Positions 18,296-25,556 of a stretch of DNA of 64,000 nt are shown here, piece after piece. The stretch spans positions 1 through 64,000 of the forward strand of contig NZ_PGCP01000015.1 in NCBI RefSeq assembly GCF_002812985.1. Reading direction: 5' to 3'. Made by a program: the position numbers and the translations under genes. This DNA comes from Aeromonas lusitana (GTDB lineage Bacteria > Pseudomonadota > Gammaproteobacteria > Enterobacterales > Aeromonadaceae). Position 1 is the stretch's first letter. Each line of letters opens with the position of its first letter. The notes under the pieces are model-generated. The model saw only the letters and a program-made list of their open reading frames with translations, was not told where the DNA came from and made no database searches.

Positions 18296-18955
18296 GACGC
18301 AGCGTATCGACCAGACACTACCATGTCAACATTCTAACCATGTCTTAACCTCCCAAGTACACATGAGATGGGGTCTCATGCGAGATCTGTCAGGCATCAG
18401 CATCATAGACACAACAGTTAAGGTTATGTACCGCCCAGTCCTCGGCAGACTCCTTAGACGACAGCCCCTTATCAACGGACTTGGTATTTGAGTGAGGGAC
18501 TCCCAAATGGCTATCCTTACAACATAGCTTCTTCAGCCGTTTACTTGGCCGGTGCAGTGATTTTTTGGTTAACTCTTCTTCCAATAATTTAAGCTGCACC
18601 TGCCACCCCAACTGTGATGTAAGCCTCAATAATTGGGTTGAATGGGGCTGGGGCATCCACTTCGAGGATATGAGAAATCCGCCTCTCAACTCCACTTCGA
18701 CAACTGCCAGACATCTTGGGTTACCATCCAGAAGCTGGTGACGATTGCCGTGATGGAGCTTGAGTAACTTGTGCAATTTTCTTGACTGTAATCACGTAGC
18801 CATGGGCCTTCATTAACTGCTCTAGCATCGACTAAAAGTAATCAAACTTGCTGATGTAGAGATGCAGGTCATCGGTTTTATCAGATTCCACGGTCCACTC
18901 TGCGTTGGGCAGGCTACAGTGAATGTTATACTAATGTGATAGATGGGTTTCATAA
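18296..18955 (-). pseudogene. Degenerate coding region of unknown origin
   Basis: No intact gene fills this 660-bp stretch between the methyltransferase and the phosphoesterase. One minus-strand frame stays open for 128 codons (18390-18776), with a plausible segment containing LAVVEVELRGGFL. Upstream, another frame reads NAEWTVESDKTDDLHLYISK, then a stop, then SMLEQLMKAHGYVITVKK. This pattern suggests one gene broken by a stop and a frameshift. I do not recognise the family. Confidence 0.4.
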
Positions 18956-19594
18956 TCATCTTGAGTTGAGTGCAAAAATCTCTCGTAAACCAACATTAAC
19001 CGCGTTGAGTTCATGATATTTGAATGAATCATGATGGTGACCATGGAAGATGTTTTTTACTTCGAGTGATTGTGCCAACTCATCTATAGTCTGAAAACCG
19101 TGAGGGTGTTCTTTGGGCGCTTCATGGCTGACCAGAATATCGGCTTTAAGTCCATGAAAGAGTTGAATATCCTCAGGGAAGATGGAACTACGGTGCTTGC
19201 GTGGAAGACCATCACGCCATAGATTCCCTTTTCCGCAATGGGTTTGGAAGTCTTGGCGGGTGGAAAATCTTGGCAGTTCAGGGGGATACCAGACTTGACT
19301 GCGGAAGATACCACCAAGACCAGCGATCTTGAAGCCATCGATCTCTACAACTCGGCCATGTAGGTTACGTTCAGGGTCGCCGAACAGGTGGTCGTGATAT
19401 CGAACTTCATCCGTGTCATGGTTACCATGAATGAACCAGATATCTGTCAGTCCAAGGATGGGGGCGAAGGTCTGTTCGAAAGGCTGCTGCAGACACAGAT
19501 CCCCAAGTATGACTACCGCAGCTGGCTTATCTTGTTGAACACGCAGAATTATGTGCCCAAATTCCCCATGAGGGTCACCACAGAACAAGATCAT
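18956..19594 (-). CDS. Calcineurin-like metallophosphoesterase
   Basis: 212 aa from the ATG at 19594, which has AAGGAT eight bases upstream. All metallophosphoesterase motifs are present in order: CGDPHGEF at the N-terminus, ILGDLC, HGNHDTDE, VSHEAP and HGHHHDSF. The enzyme should bind two metals and cleave phosphomono- or diesters; the substrate is unknown. The aspartate-x-histidine motif starts at residue 6, so this is a single-domain cytoplasmic protein. It follows a small membrane protein gene by 62 bp, probably in one transcript. Confidence 0.9.
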   Translation of the reverse strand: MILFCGDPHGEFGHIILRVQQDKPAAVVILGDLCLQQPFEQTFAPILGLTDIWFIHGNHDTDEVRYHDHLFGDPERNLHGRVVEIDGFKIAGLGGIFRSQVWYPPELPRFSTRQDFQTHCGKGNLWRDGLPRKHRSSIFPEDIQLFHGLKADILVSHEAPKEHPHGFQTIDELAQSLEVKNIFHGHHHDSFKYHELNAVNVGLREIFALNSR

Positions 19595-19656
19595 TGGGTT
19601 ATCCTTGATGCAGAGCGGACCTATAATGGTCGAGACTATCTGTTCGTGTTGTAAAG

Positions 19657-19875
19657 TTAGAGCCGTATCCAGCGAAGCAGCAGAGCCAGCCCTGCTATCC
19701 AAGCAGCCACATCCCACGCTGGGCCACACATATGGCCGTAGAGATCGCCTAGGCCCCACCAAGTAAATATCTCCCCTGCTGTCCAGTACATTAGGGCCTT
19801 GGCCACGAACAGCATGGCTAAGATAGCTACAACATGCCAGAGCATCAGCCTGGGAAATCGCTCAATCAGCCGCAT
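19657..19875 (-). CDS. Small two-helix membrane protein
   Basis: 72 aa. The ATG at 19875 is preferred over the in-frame ATG at 19908 because AGGAGG lies eight bases before it. Two hydrophobic segments are seen, LMLWHVVAILAMLFVAKALMYW and DVAAWIAGLALLLRW. The function is unknown. It lies directly upstream of a metallophosphoesterase, and a truncated paralogue exists at 11938-12063 in the same element. Confidence 0.7.
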   Translation of the reverse strand: MRLIERFPRLMLWHVVAILAMLFVAKALMYWTAGEIFTWWGLGDLYGHMCGPAWDVAAWIAGLALLLRWIRL

Positions 19876-20152
19876 TGGTACTGCCTCCTGGCGTATTGCA
19901 TCAAACATATATATTCATATGTTGAGTTGGCATTAATCTATATAGCTATCGCCGTAATGCTCCAGCACATGTGGCGAGAGTCTTCGACATTACCCAGTCT
20001 GTTCCTCTACCAGCTACAACCCGATCTGTGATCGTAGCGGGTACTTCTCGGGATGACGGATACTGTTCAATGACAAATCAACATCCAGTTCGGGCCAGTG
20101 CACCCTTTTGGGTCCTCACATTTCACATTGAGCATCGCAGCTACAGGGGCGC

Positions 20153-20410
20153 TTACATTGATTCTGGATGAATGGCCAGTACTTTGATGAAGATCCGTCG
20201 AGCAGCCATTTTCCCTGGCTCTGGCTTGCAATGCCGTGTTTCTGCCTGTTTTTCCACATACCGTAATGACCTCAGATAGAGCATAACTTTACCTGCCTCA
20301 TGAATTGGTATCCCAAACTGATAGGCGACATCGTAAAGATCGAAGAACTCACCATGTTGCAGCCCCCATCTGGCGACCTTCAATGCTGGCCATCTCCATT
20401 TGCTATACAT
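20153..20410 (-). CDS. Small winged-helix protein, CaiF/GrlA-like
   Basis: 85 aa. Residues 10-50 (ARWGLQHGEFFDLYDVAYQFGIPIHEAGKV) match the winged-helix pattern of CaiF/GrlA-type activators, which are common on plasmids and integrated elements. There, W-x-x-x-H-G-E-F precedes the recognition helix. It is short for a full regulator, and the target is unknown. The downstream 19876-20152 region shows no gene. Confidence 0.55.
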   Translation of the reverse strand: MYSKWRWPALKVARWGLQHGEFFDLYDVAYQFGIPIHEAGKVMLYLRSLRYVEKQAETRHCKPEPGKMAARRIFIKVLAIHPESM

Positions 20411-20480
20411 GCAACCCTACCCATGTACTTGGTTCATATGAGAATCAAGATAATCGACACAACCGGTATAATGAATCAAT

Positions 20481-20924
20481 TCAATCCGATACTTGTTCGA
20501 TTTGAGCGGTACAATTCGGCCTGCCTTGGAATTTGGCTGCTAACTCAACTGCTTCCTGATGACTAAACCCTTTGGCGTCACATATTTCTGTAGATGCACG
20601 ACTTTTTCCATCGCGACTAAGGCTTGAGATATATAGGGGGCCTATTGGCAGTCCCGCATCCTCGATGCGCACAATCCAACTGCCTGAAACAGCTTTCATT
20701 GGAGGGGATAACTCCTCATGATGCAAAGAACCATCTTCGCCACGGCTGATGACAACAGCAATTGCGTACCCTGGTCCCCGACGTTTTGCTGATGCCCAAG
20801 CCTTAGCCGTAGTCTCATACATCAGTGCCGCAGCAGGATCCCAGTGATAATTGCTTGGTGATGCTGTGACCAGATACCCACCTTCTATCTTGCTGTAAAC
20901 TGCATACCCAATACGTTCAGACAT
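20481..20924 (-). CDS. Hypothetical protein of unknown function
   Basis: 147 aa, no recognised domain. It begins MSERIGYAVYSKIEGGYLV, preceded by AGGAAC about ten bases upstream. Composition is that of a soluble protein with several short strands. It lies between the CaiF/GrlA-like gene and a very small reading frame, all on the minus strand and possibly in one transcript. Confidence 0.6.
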   Translation of the reverse strand: MSERIGYAVYSKIEGGYLVTASPSNYHWDPAAALMYETTAKAWASAKRRGPGYAIAVVISRGEDGSLHHEELSPPMKAVSGSWIVRIEDAGLPIGPLYISSLSRDGKSRASTEICDAKGFSHQEAVELAAKFQGRPNCTAQIEQVSD

Positions 20925-20943
20925 AATTTTTTGTTCCTATCGT

Positions 20944-21078
20944 TCAAGTAGCAAACCTCACTTGTGCCATCATCAGTTCATGCCCTGCTGGCCAGTTCCT
21001 TAGCCATATCTCCATAACGGGCCGTCCGGTATGTGACTCTAGGCCCTTGTACTGAGCCTTCGCGGCCCTGTAATTCAT
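20944..21078 (-). CDS. Very small reading frame(s) upstream of the hypothetical gene
   Basis: A 44-codon frame runs from the ATG at 21078 (MNYRAAKAQYKGLESHTGRP...) to a TGA 20 bp before the next start. A second frame from the ATG at 21082 (MNELQGREGSVQ...) stays open for 34 codons over the same DNA. Neither has a strong ribosome binding site. One of them is probably real, but the sequence does not say which. Confidence 0.35.
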   Translation of the reverse strand: MNYRAAKAQYKGLESHTGRPVMEIWLRNWPAGHELMMAQVRFAT

Positions 21079-21094
21079 TCATACTAAGTAAAAG

Positions 21095-21117
21095 AAAGGG
21101 CTGAAATTCGGCCCTTT
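21095..21117 (-). terminator. Hairpin downstream of membrane protein gene
   Basis: AAAGGGC-tgaaattcg-GCCCTTT with flanking A and T runs forms a terminator-like stem 40 bp beyond the stop of the minus-strand membrane protein gene (21159-21536). Confidence 0.65.
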
Positions 21118-21158
21118 TACATCCCCCCACCTGTCACCGGCGAAGCCGGGTTTGTGAT

Positions 21159-21536
21159 TTAAGTTTCGCTCGATGCTTCGGTTTTACTGTGATGCCACCA
21201 CAACCACGCTAATCCAATAGGGGAAATGAAGATCGCCAGTCCCCAACAAATCACAATGGTGAACAGCTTGACCAACAAAAACAGGGGCAGGGCCAAGGTG
21301 ATGACCGTATTTCCCATTAGGAAGTCTGTAACGCTATCCCATACAAATTTAGAATAAGGATAAAGTAATGTATTTAGACCTAGATAGAACATAGCCGATA
21401 CAGGCATTGGCTTTGCTGTTGGGTTTTGGATAGTCATGAAAATGATGAACGCAGGCAACAGCGCTCCGAAGAAAAGTTGGCGAAAATAGTAGGCTTTATC
21501 AAGCCCCCCGAACGTCTTGGCTAAAATGGTTTTCAT
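21159..21536 (-). CDS. Integral membrane protein of unknown function
   Basis: 125 aa from the ATG at 21536, which follows AAGGAGAATACG, a strong ribosome binding site. Three to four hydrophobic segments are seen (about 17-35, 45-60, 75-110). The C-terminus is short and charged (HHSKTEASSET). No family is recognised. It lies back to back with the putative effector gene, but no functional link can be shown. Confidence 0.7.
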   Translation of the reverse strand: MKTILAKTFGGLDKAYYFRQLFFGALLPAFIIFMTIQNPTAKPMPVSAMFYLGLNTLLYPYSKFVWDSVTDFLMGNTVITLALPLFLLVKLFTIVICWGLAIFISPIGLAWLWWHHSKTEASSET

Positions 21537-21701
21537 CGTATTCTCCTTGCTGAAACCAGTATTCTTACATGAGGGCTCGAATGATAACCAGTCCAAGTTT
21601 CTTTCGACAACCATTGTTGCCCAGTGTCATTGTCGTTTTGGGCTCACTCGTACCCTGTGGCACAATGTCCTCACTGGAACAATCAGGCTCGTGGAGGGTG
21701 T

Positions 21702-22607
21702 GTGGAGCAGAGCAAGAGCGGGCAATGGTGGAATGGTGGGTGGCAGCGCTGGGGGAAAAGTGAGTGGGATGGGGAGAAGACTTCGAACATCAGAAAGGAT
21801 GAGCGCGTCAGTGTTACCTTGAACGAGAAAAAATCAGGTTTTTGGGTCGAGGATGAGAAGCAATGCCAAGCGCCATTTAACCCTTTAGCGGATGGCGTTT
21901 TTGTGTGGACAGAAACAAAGGGGGCTGGACATGCCTTTGTTTCTATTCATGAAAGTAACAGCCCTTTTGTTTACACATATGGCCGTTTTGGCCGCCGTGG
22001 CACTCCTTTGGGGGCTACTGGTGACGGGATATTAAATTTATTAAGGAGCGAAGACGCAAGGGGTTATTATCAAGATGAACTATATCTGTTCGGCGCTAGA
22101 GTATTTCGAATTGATGATGCCGATCCATTTATCGTTAGAAAGTATTTCGAAAAATTATGGGCAAATGGTTCGCCTCCTGTTCAAACCCCAAAGATGGGGG
22201 ATGTGACTCGTCGCAATGGTCACACAGTTGATCAATATGATGTAACAGGGAGTAATTGCACCACCCATACTGTGGATGGAATAAAAATGGCTGGCTCAAA
22301 GGTGTTCCAGTTCGGTGCAACCTCTGGTGATATCACTATAGGGTTTAATGTTGATGATGATTTTACTATTCCAACATCATTACAGCGTCACCTTATTAGC
22401 ATGAGTAAAGATACCTCAATGGTAGTTGTGGAAGTAACTGGAGCATTCAAAAGCCAGTACCCCAACACAAAAGGGATCAAACCCGTACCAGAGCGGGCCT
22501 CTGTAGACAGTATTGCCGCCAATGTTTTTTCTGAATTGGGTAAAGGGTCTCCGTTCTCCGGTGCAACTGTGGGCGGAGTTCTCACTGGGAGCAAAGCAGG
22601 TGAATAA
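21702..22607 (+). CDS. Putative papain/NlpC-like toxin (secreted effector candidate)
   Basis: About 301 aa. No ATG exists upstream in frame. The GTG at 21702 is chosen because GGAGG lies seven bases before it; a TTG near 21811 is possible. A segment GAGHAFVSIHES, then YTYGRFG, then SNCTTHTVDGI gives a His-first, Cys-later order like permuted papain/NlpC-P60 folds, including DUF4105-type domains. Such domains occur in type VI effectors that cut peptidoglycan or amide bonds. The next gene, overlapping by 8 bp, encodes a membrane protein that fits an immunity protein. The catalytic assignment is by eye. Confidence 0.5.
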   Translation: MEQSKSGQWWNGGWQRWGKSEWDGEKTSNIRKDERVSVTLNEKKSGFWVEDEKQCQAPFNPLADGVFVWTETKGAGHAFVSIHESNSPFVYTYGRFGRRGTPLGATGDGILNLLRSEDARGYYQDELYLFGARVFRIDDADPFIVRKYFEKLWANGSPPVQTPKMGDVTRRNGHTVDQYDVTGSNCTTHTVDGIKMAGSKVFQFGATSGDITIGFNVDDDFTIPTSLQRHLISMSKDTSMVVVEVTGAFKSQYPNTKGIKPVPERASVDSIAANVFSELGKGSPFSGATVGGVLTGSKAGE

Positions 22608-23127
22608 GTTAGCTAGAAATTTTGGCATCTTGCTGGTGCTGTTCAGCATCTATTTTTTAATATCCTATGTGTTGGAGAGTCATTTTTTTGATCAGGTTGA
22701 GGCAGAGAAAGAAATAAATGCTGGCTTTATGTCATTGCAACAATACATCAATTCAATAAATGGATTGGTAGATAGCGCTAGTGATTTTTCGCTTTTTTCT
22801 TTCCTTGGTTTTTGGATTTCTGTTGGAATAACGCTTAAAATTTTCAATGGTAAAGATGCTGGCGCTACACCAAGCATCATCAAAAAATTAATTAGATGGG
22901 GCGGGGTTGTTGTCGTTATATTTGGGCATTTCATATGGAATGCAGCGGCAAATTTCAATTTTGGATATATGTGGAAAGATGGGCTCCCAAAAGAACCTAT
23001 TTCTGTTAGTGAATATTTGGCAGAGGTAAATTATGTAGTTGATTCCATGCACACTATTGTTGGGGCTGCGAACTACAGCTATGTAATATGTTTGGTGATG
23101 ATTCTTCTTTTTTCTAGGATTAGATAG
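22600..23127 (+). CDS. Membrane protein, putative immunity partner of the upstream effector
   Basis: 175 aa from a GTG at 22600, inside the end of the preceding gene. Hydrophobic segments lie at about 7-22, 64-80, 100-118 and 155-172, with a loop about 23-62. The size and topology resemble DUF1240-like inner-membrane proteins that often accompany type VI effectors. The overlap with the putative toxin gene supports co-expression of a toxin with its immunity. Both genes are clearly AT-rich and of foreign origin. Confidence 0.55.
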   Translation: MNKLARNFGILLVLFSIYFLISYVLESHFFDQVEAEKEINAGFMSLQQYINSINGLVDSASDFSLFSFLGFWISVGITLKIFNGKDAGATPSIIKKLIRWGGVVVVIFGHFIWNAAANFNFGYMWKDGLPKEPISVSEYLAEVNYVVDSMHTIVGAANYSYVICLVMILLFSRIR

Positions 23128-23330
23128 CCCAGCAGAGATTAGACCCTGTTTCATACCAACTCACATAATCAACAAGGCCAGCGCGAGGTGGCCTTGTTTG
23201 TACGGGAAGTATATGCCCGATTTGCTATGGTGAACCCATCTCAACAAGGGGGCGCTTCATCCTCGCTGTGGGAGCGGCCTTTCTGGTCAATGTCCTCGGC
23301 GGCCGGGGCAACCAGTTTGCCCAGCGCCTT

Positions 23331-24170
23331 TTACTTGCGTTCCTGGTACATGGCACGTGGAGCGGGGATCGGGTAGTGCTTTTCCTCATAGGCTTCAACC
23401 AGTCTTGCCAATAAGTTCAGCTCGTCACTCTCTGGGGTGCCTGCTGGAGCATCAAACAGAAGTTCTATGCGGGCCAGCGCGGCCTCATAGTCGGCATCGT
23501 TTCTGATGGCTGTAATGCTCATTTCATGTAACAGACCTGTAGCAAGGGGGTCTTTCGAGATAATGGCGAGGATAGGGTCATGGTCACAAGTATTTTTCCA
23601 GACAGTATCTTGTAATTGCTCGAACGATTTTTTGTCAGAGATGTACCGCGGTGCTGTATCCATCAATTGGTAGCAGTAGACATGTAGTTGGTTGCTCAAA
23701 GCAATCAGAATGTGCTGTTCCCAGAACTGTGGTCCTTGGCCGGTTTGCAAGTTATCCGACATAGCGACCAGATAGTTTTCAGGCAGGTAATCCGTGAAAA
23801 CACGATCCGCAACACAACTAATTACCAACTTGTACGCAGGGTCGGGAGTACGCCAAACCAACAACTGAATAAGGGGTTTCGCACCGAGTACAGGGTCGTT
23901 CAGAAGAACGATCAGTTGACTGTAGTAGAGAACTCGTTTTGCGTAATGGTCTACCAAAGCAAGCTCGAAAATCTGCCCACCAACATCTGCAGTAGTCTTT
24001 AGCTGCTCGAATCTGACAAGTTGTATGTTGGGAGGCAGCAGGCATCCAATCTGATTCCCCAACTCAACCGGAGCACTGTTCATTACATCTAAGTACAGTT
24101 GAGCGTTCTCACCATCGTAGGCAAGGTTGTTCGTGCTCTTGGGTCGTAGATGAACGAGTCTATTCTGCAT
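23331..24170 (-). CDS. Unknown protein ending in a partial HigA-antitoxin-like segment
   Basis: 279 aa. Residues 1-215 match nothing I recognise. They look soluble, with several hydrophobic strands. The last 65 residues start with an internal Met (MSITAIRNDADYEAALARIE) and continue GTPESDELNLLARLVEAYEEKH, which is the N-terminal helical part of HigA-type antitoxins. The helix-turn-helix that normally follows is absent: the frame stops after PRAMYQERK. It may be a natural fusion or an old antitoxin gene joined to the end of another gene. It is the cargo gene nearest the right end of the transposon. Confidence 0.6.
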   Translation of the reverse strand: MQNRLVHLRPKSTNNLAYDGENAQLYLDVMNSAPVELGNQIGCLLPPNIQLVRFEQLKTTADVGGQIFELALVDHYAKRVLYYSQLIVLLNDPVLGAKPLIQLLVWRTPDPAYKLVISCVADRVFTDYLPENYLVAMSDNLQTGQGPQFWEQHILIALSNQLHVYCYQLMDTAPRYISDKKSFEQLQDTVWKNTCDHDPILAIISKDPLATGLLHEMSITAIRNDADYEAALARIELLFDAPAGTPESDELNLLARLVEAYEEKHYPIPAPRAMYQERK

Positions 24171-24279
24171 AACCTGGGTTGGCCATTCTGAGGTGTCTTA
24201 ATCGAGATTATCCTGCTTCACCTTGAGGCGCAAACCTAGCTCCCTGCTGGGATTTCAGTTCTTGCCACGAATGATGGTT

Positions 24280-24326
24280 TTGTCTCAATTATTTGAGAAA
24301 AATCTCATCTATTTCCAAAAATGACA
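24280..24326. repeat. Transposon right end with TnsB-binding-like repeats
   Basis: Read inward on the minus strand, the tip TGTCATTTTT is followed by AATAGATGAGATT (24301-24313) and AATAATTGAGACAA (about 24280-24293). Both are diverged copies of the left-end motif AATAGATGAGACGA, spaced about 21-22 bp. The asymmetry (at least three sites left, two seen here) is of the kind known from Tn7. Confidence 0.8.
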
Positions 24327-24331
24327 GCCAC
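24327..24331. repeat. Target site duplication, right copy (GCCAC)
   Basis: GCCAC directly follows the right tip AAAAATGACA, which ends at 24326. It equals 4208-4212 at the left junction. Confidence 0.95.
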
Positions 24332-25172
24332 CGCCCACCAGGGCCACGGCGGAGGCGCTGTGATGGGGCGTACGGTAGGGCCTGTGGTGCCAGCGACCGG
24401 CGCGCGGGGTCAGGCCGCCGATGGAGTGGATGGCGGCGGTCTGCTGCGCCTCCTGTTCGCTCAGCGGTGGCAATATGCCGGGCAAGCGGCTCGCCAGCAT
24501 GCTCTTGCCGGTGCCGGGCGGCCCGATGAACAGCAGGTTGTGGCTGCCGGCGGCGGCGATCTCCAGCGCCCGCTTGGCCTGGGACTGGCCGATCACATCC
24601 TGCAGATCCGGGATATCGGGCAAGATCTCCGTGTTCTGGAGCTCGGGCAGGGGCAGCTCGTACTGGCCTGCCAGCCAGGCGGTGACCGCCAGCAGCTGGT
24701 GGGCGGTGCGCACCTCGGCATCCTGGATCAGGGAGGCCTCGGGGCCATTCTCCCGTGGTACCAGCAGGGTACGGCCCGCATCCCGGCAGGCGAGCACGGC
24801 GGGCAGCACCCCGAGCACGGGGCGGATCTCGCCGGTCAGGGCCAATTCTCCTAAAAATTCGTGATCGAGCAGGTATTTTGCCGGTATCTGCTTGGAAGCG
24901 GCGAGAATGCCGATGGCGATGGCCAGATCGAAGCGACCTCCCTCCTTGGGCAGATCGGCGGGGGCCAGGTTGACCGTGATGTGCTTGGAGGGAAATTCGA
25001 AGTTGCCGTTGAGCAGGGCGCTGCGCACCCTATCCCGGGACTCCTTCACCGAGGTTTCCGGCAGCCCCACCATGTTGAAGGCGGGCAGGCCGTTGGAGAG
25101 ATGCACCTCCACCGTGACTTGCGGCGCCGCGATCCCCAGGCTGGCACGGCTATAAACCACAGCTAATGACAT
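24327..25172 (-). pseudogene. comM: comM, 5' portion, cut off by transposon
   Basis: The first about 280 codons of ComM, from MSLAVVYSRASLGI through the N-terminal fold to Walker A (GPPGTGKS near residue 221). They end at ALVGGG, where the transposon begins. The frame runs a few codons into the element and stops. Without the C-terminal AAA+ half at 3539-4212 the protein cannot be a working helicase, so ComM-assisted natural transformation should be reduced in this strain. Confidence 0.95.
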
Positions 25173-25370
25173 AAATCCCGTCCTTGGTTTGATGTATATG
25201 CTGGTTAACCGTTTTTTATTAGTTTTTTGTTCCGCGCTGCTGGCTACGGATCAGTCAAAAGCAGAGTCTTGTCATGTAAAAAACGCTTGCCCAATAAAAA
25301 TCACCGTGCTAGTTCTAATAGCCATTCGCGGTGCAAATCGCCCCATTTCACAGGATTTCCGGTTGTAACT

Positions 25371-25469
25371 ATGAACATGGCCTCCCGTTTCGTCAGCATT
25401 ATTGTGGTCCTAGTGGTGATTATTATCTCACCGCTCGGGGCTCGTTTAGCTGCACGGAACAAGGGATAG
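25371..25469 (+). CDS. ilvL: ilv operon leader peptide
   Basis: A 32-codon leader, MNMASRFVSIIVVLVVIIIS followed by PLGARLAARNKG. Eleven of the residues from 8 to 19 are isoleucine, valine or leucine. Ribosome stalling at these codons when branched-chain amino acids are scarce should prevent formation of the attenuator at 25501-25532. Position and composition match IlvL of E. coli. Confidence 0.92.
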   Translation: MNMASRFVSIIVVLVVIIISPLGARLAARNKG

Positions 25470-25500
25470 ACCCACCACCGGACAGAACGAAAACAAGCGA

Positions 25501-25532
25501 CCCCCGAGCCTCACGGCCCGGGGGTTTTTTTT
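25501..25532 (+). terminator. ilv attenuator
   Basis: CCCCCGAGCC-tcac-GGCCCGGGGG followed by eight T residues forms a strong intrinsic terminator between the ilvL stop and ilvG. It is the attenuation switch of the operon. Confidence 0.9.
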
Positions 25533-25556
25533 CGACCAAAGGACAGGACTTTCCAC

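Larger units (their letters stand above)
4213..24326. mobile_element. Tn7-like (Tn6022-like) transposon inserted in comM
   Basis: A 20,114-bp element with terminal inverted TGTCATTTTT tips, TnsB-site-like repeats at both ends and a 5-bp GCCAC duplication. The transposition genes tnsA-tnsB-tnsC-tniQ-tnsF lie at the left end, transcribed inward, with a TnsE-like gene convergent to them. The rest is cargo. It is far more AT-rich than the flanks, most of all at 13.4-18.3 kb. comM is the known attachment site of Tn6022/AbaR-type elements. Both ends, the duplication and the whole tns set look intact, so the element may still be mobile. Confidence 0.95.
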
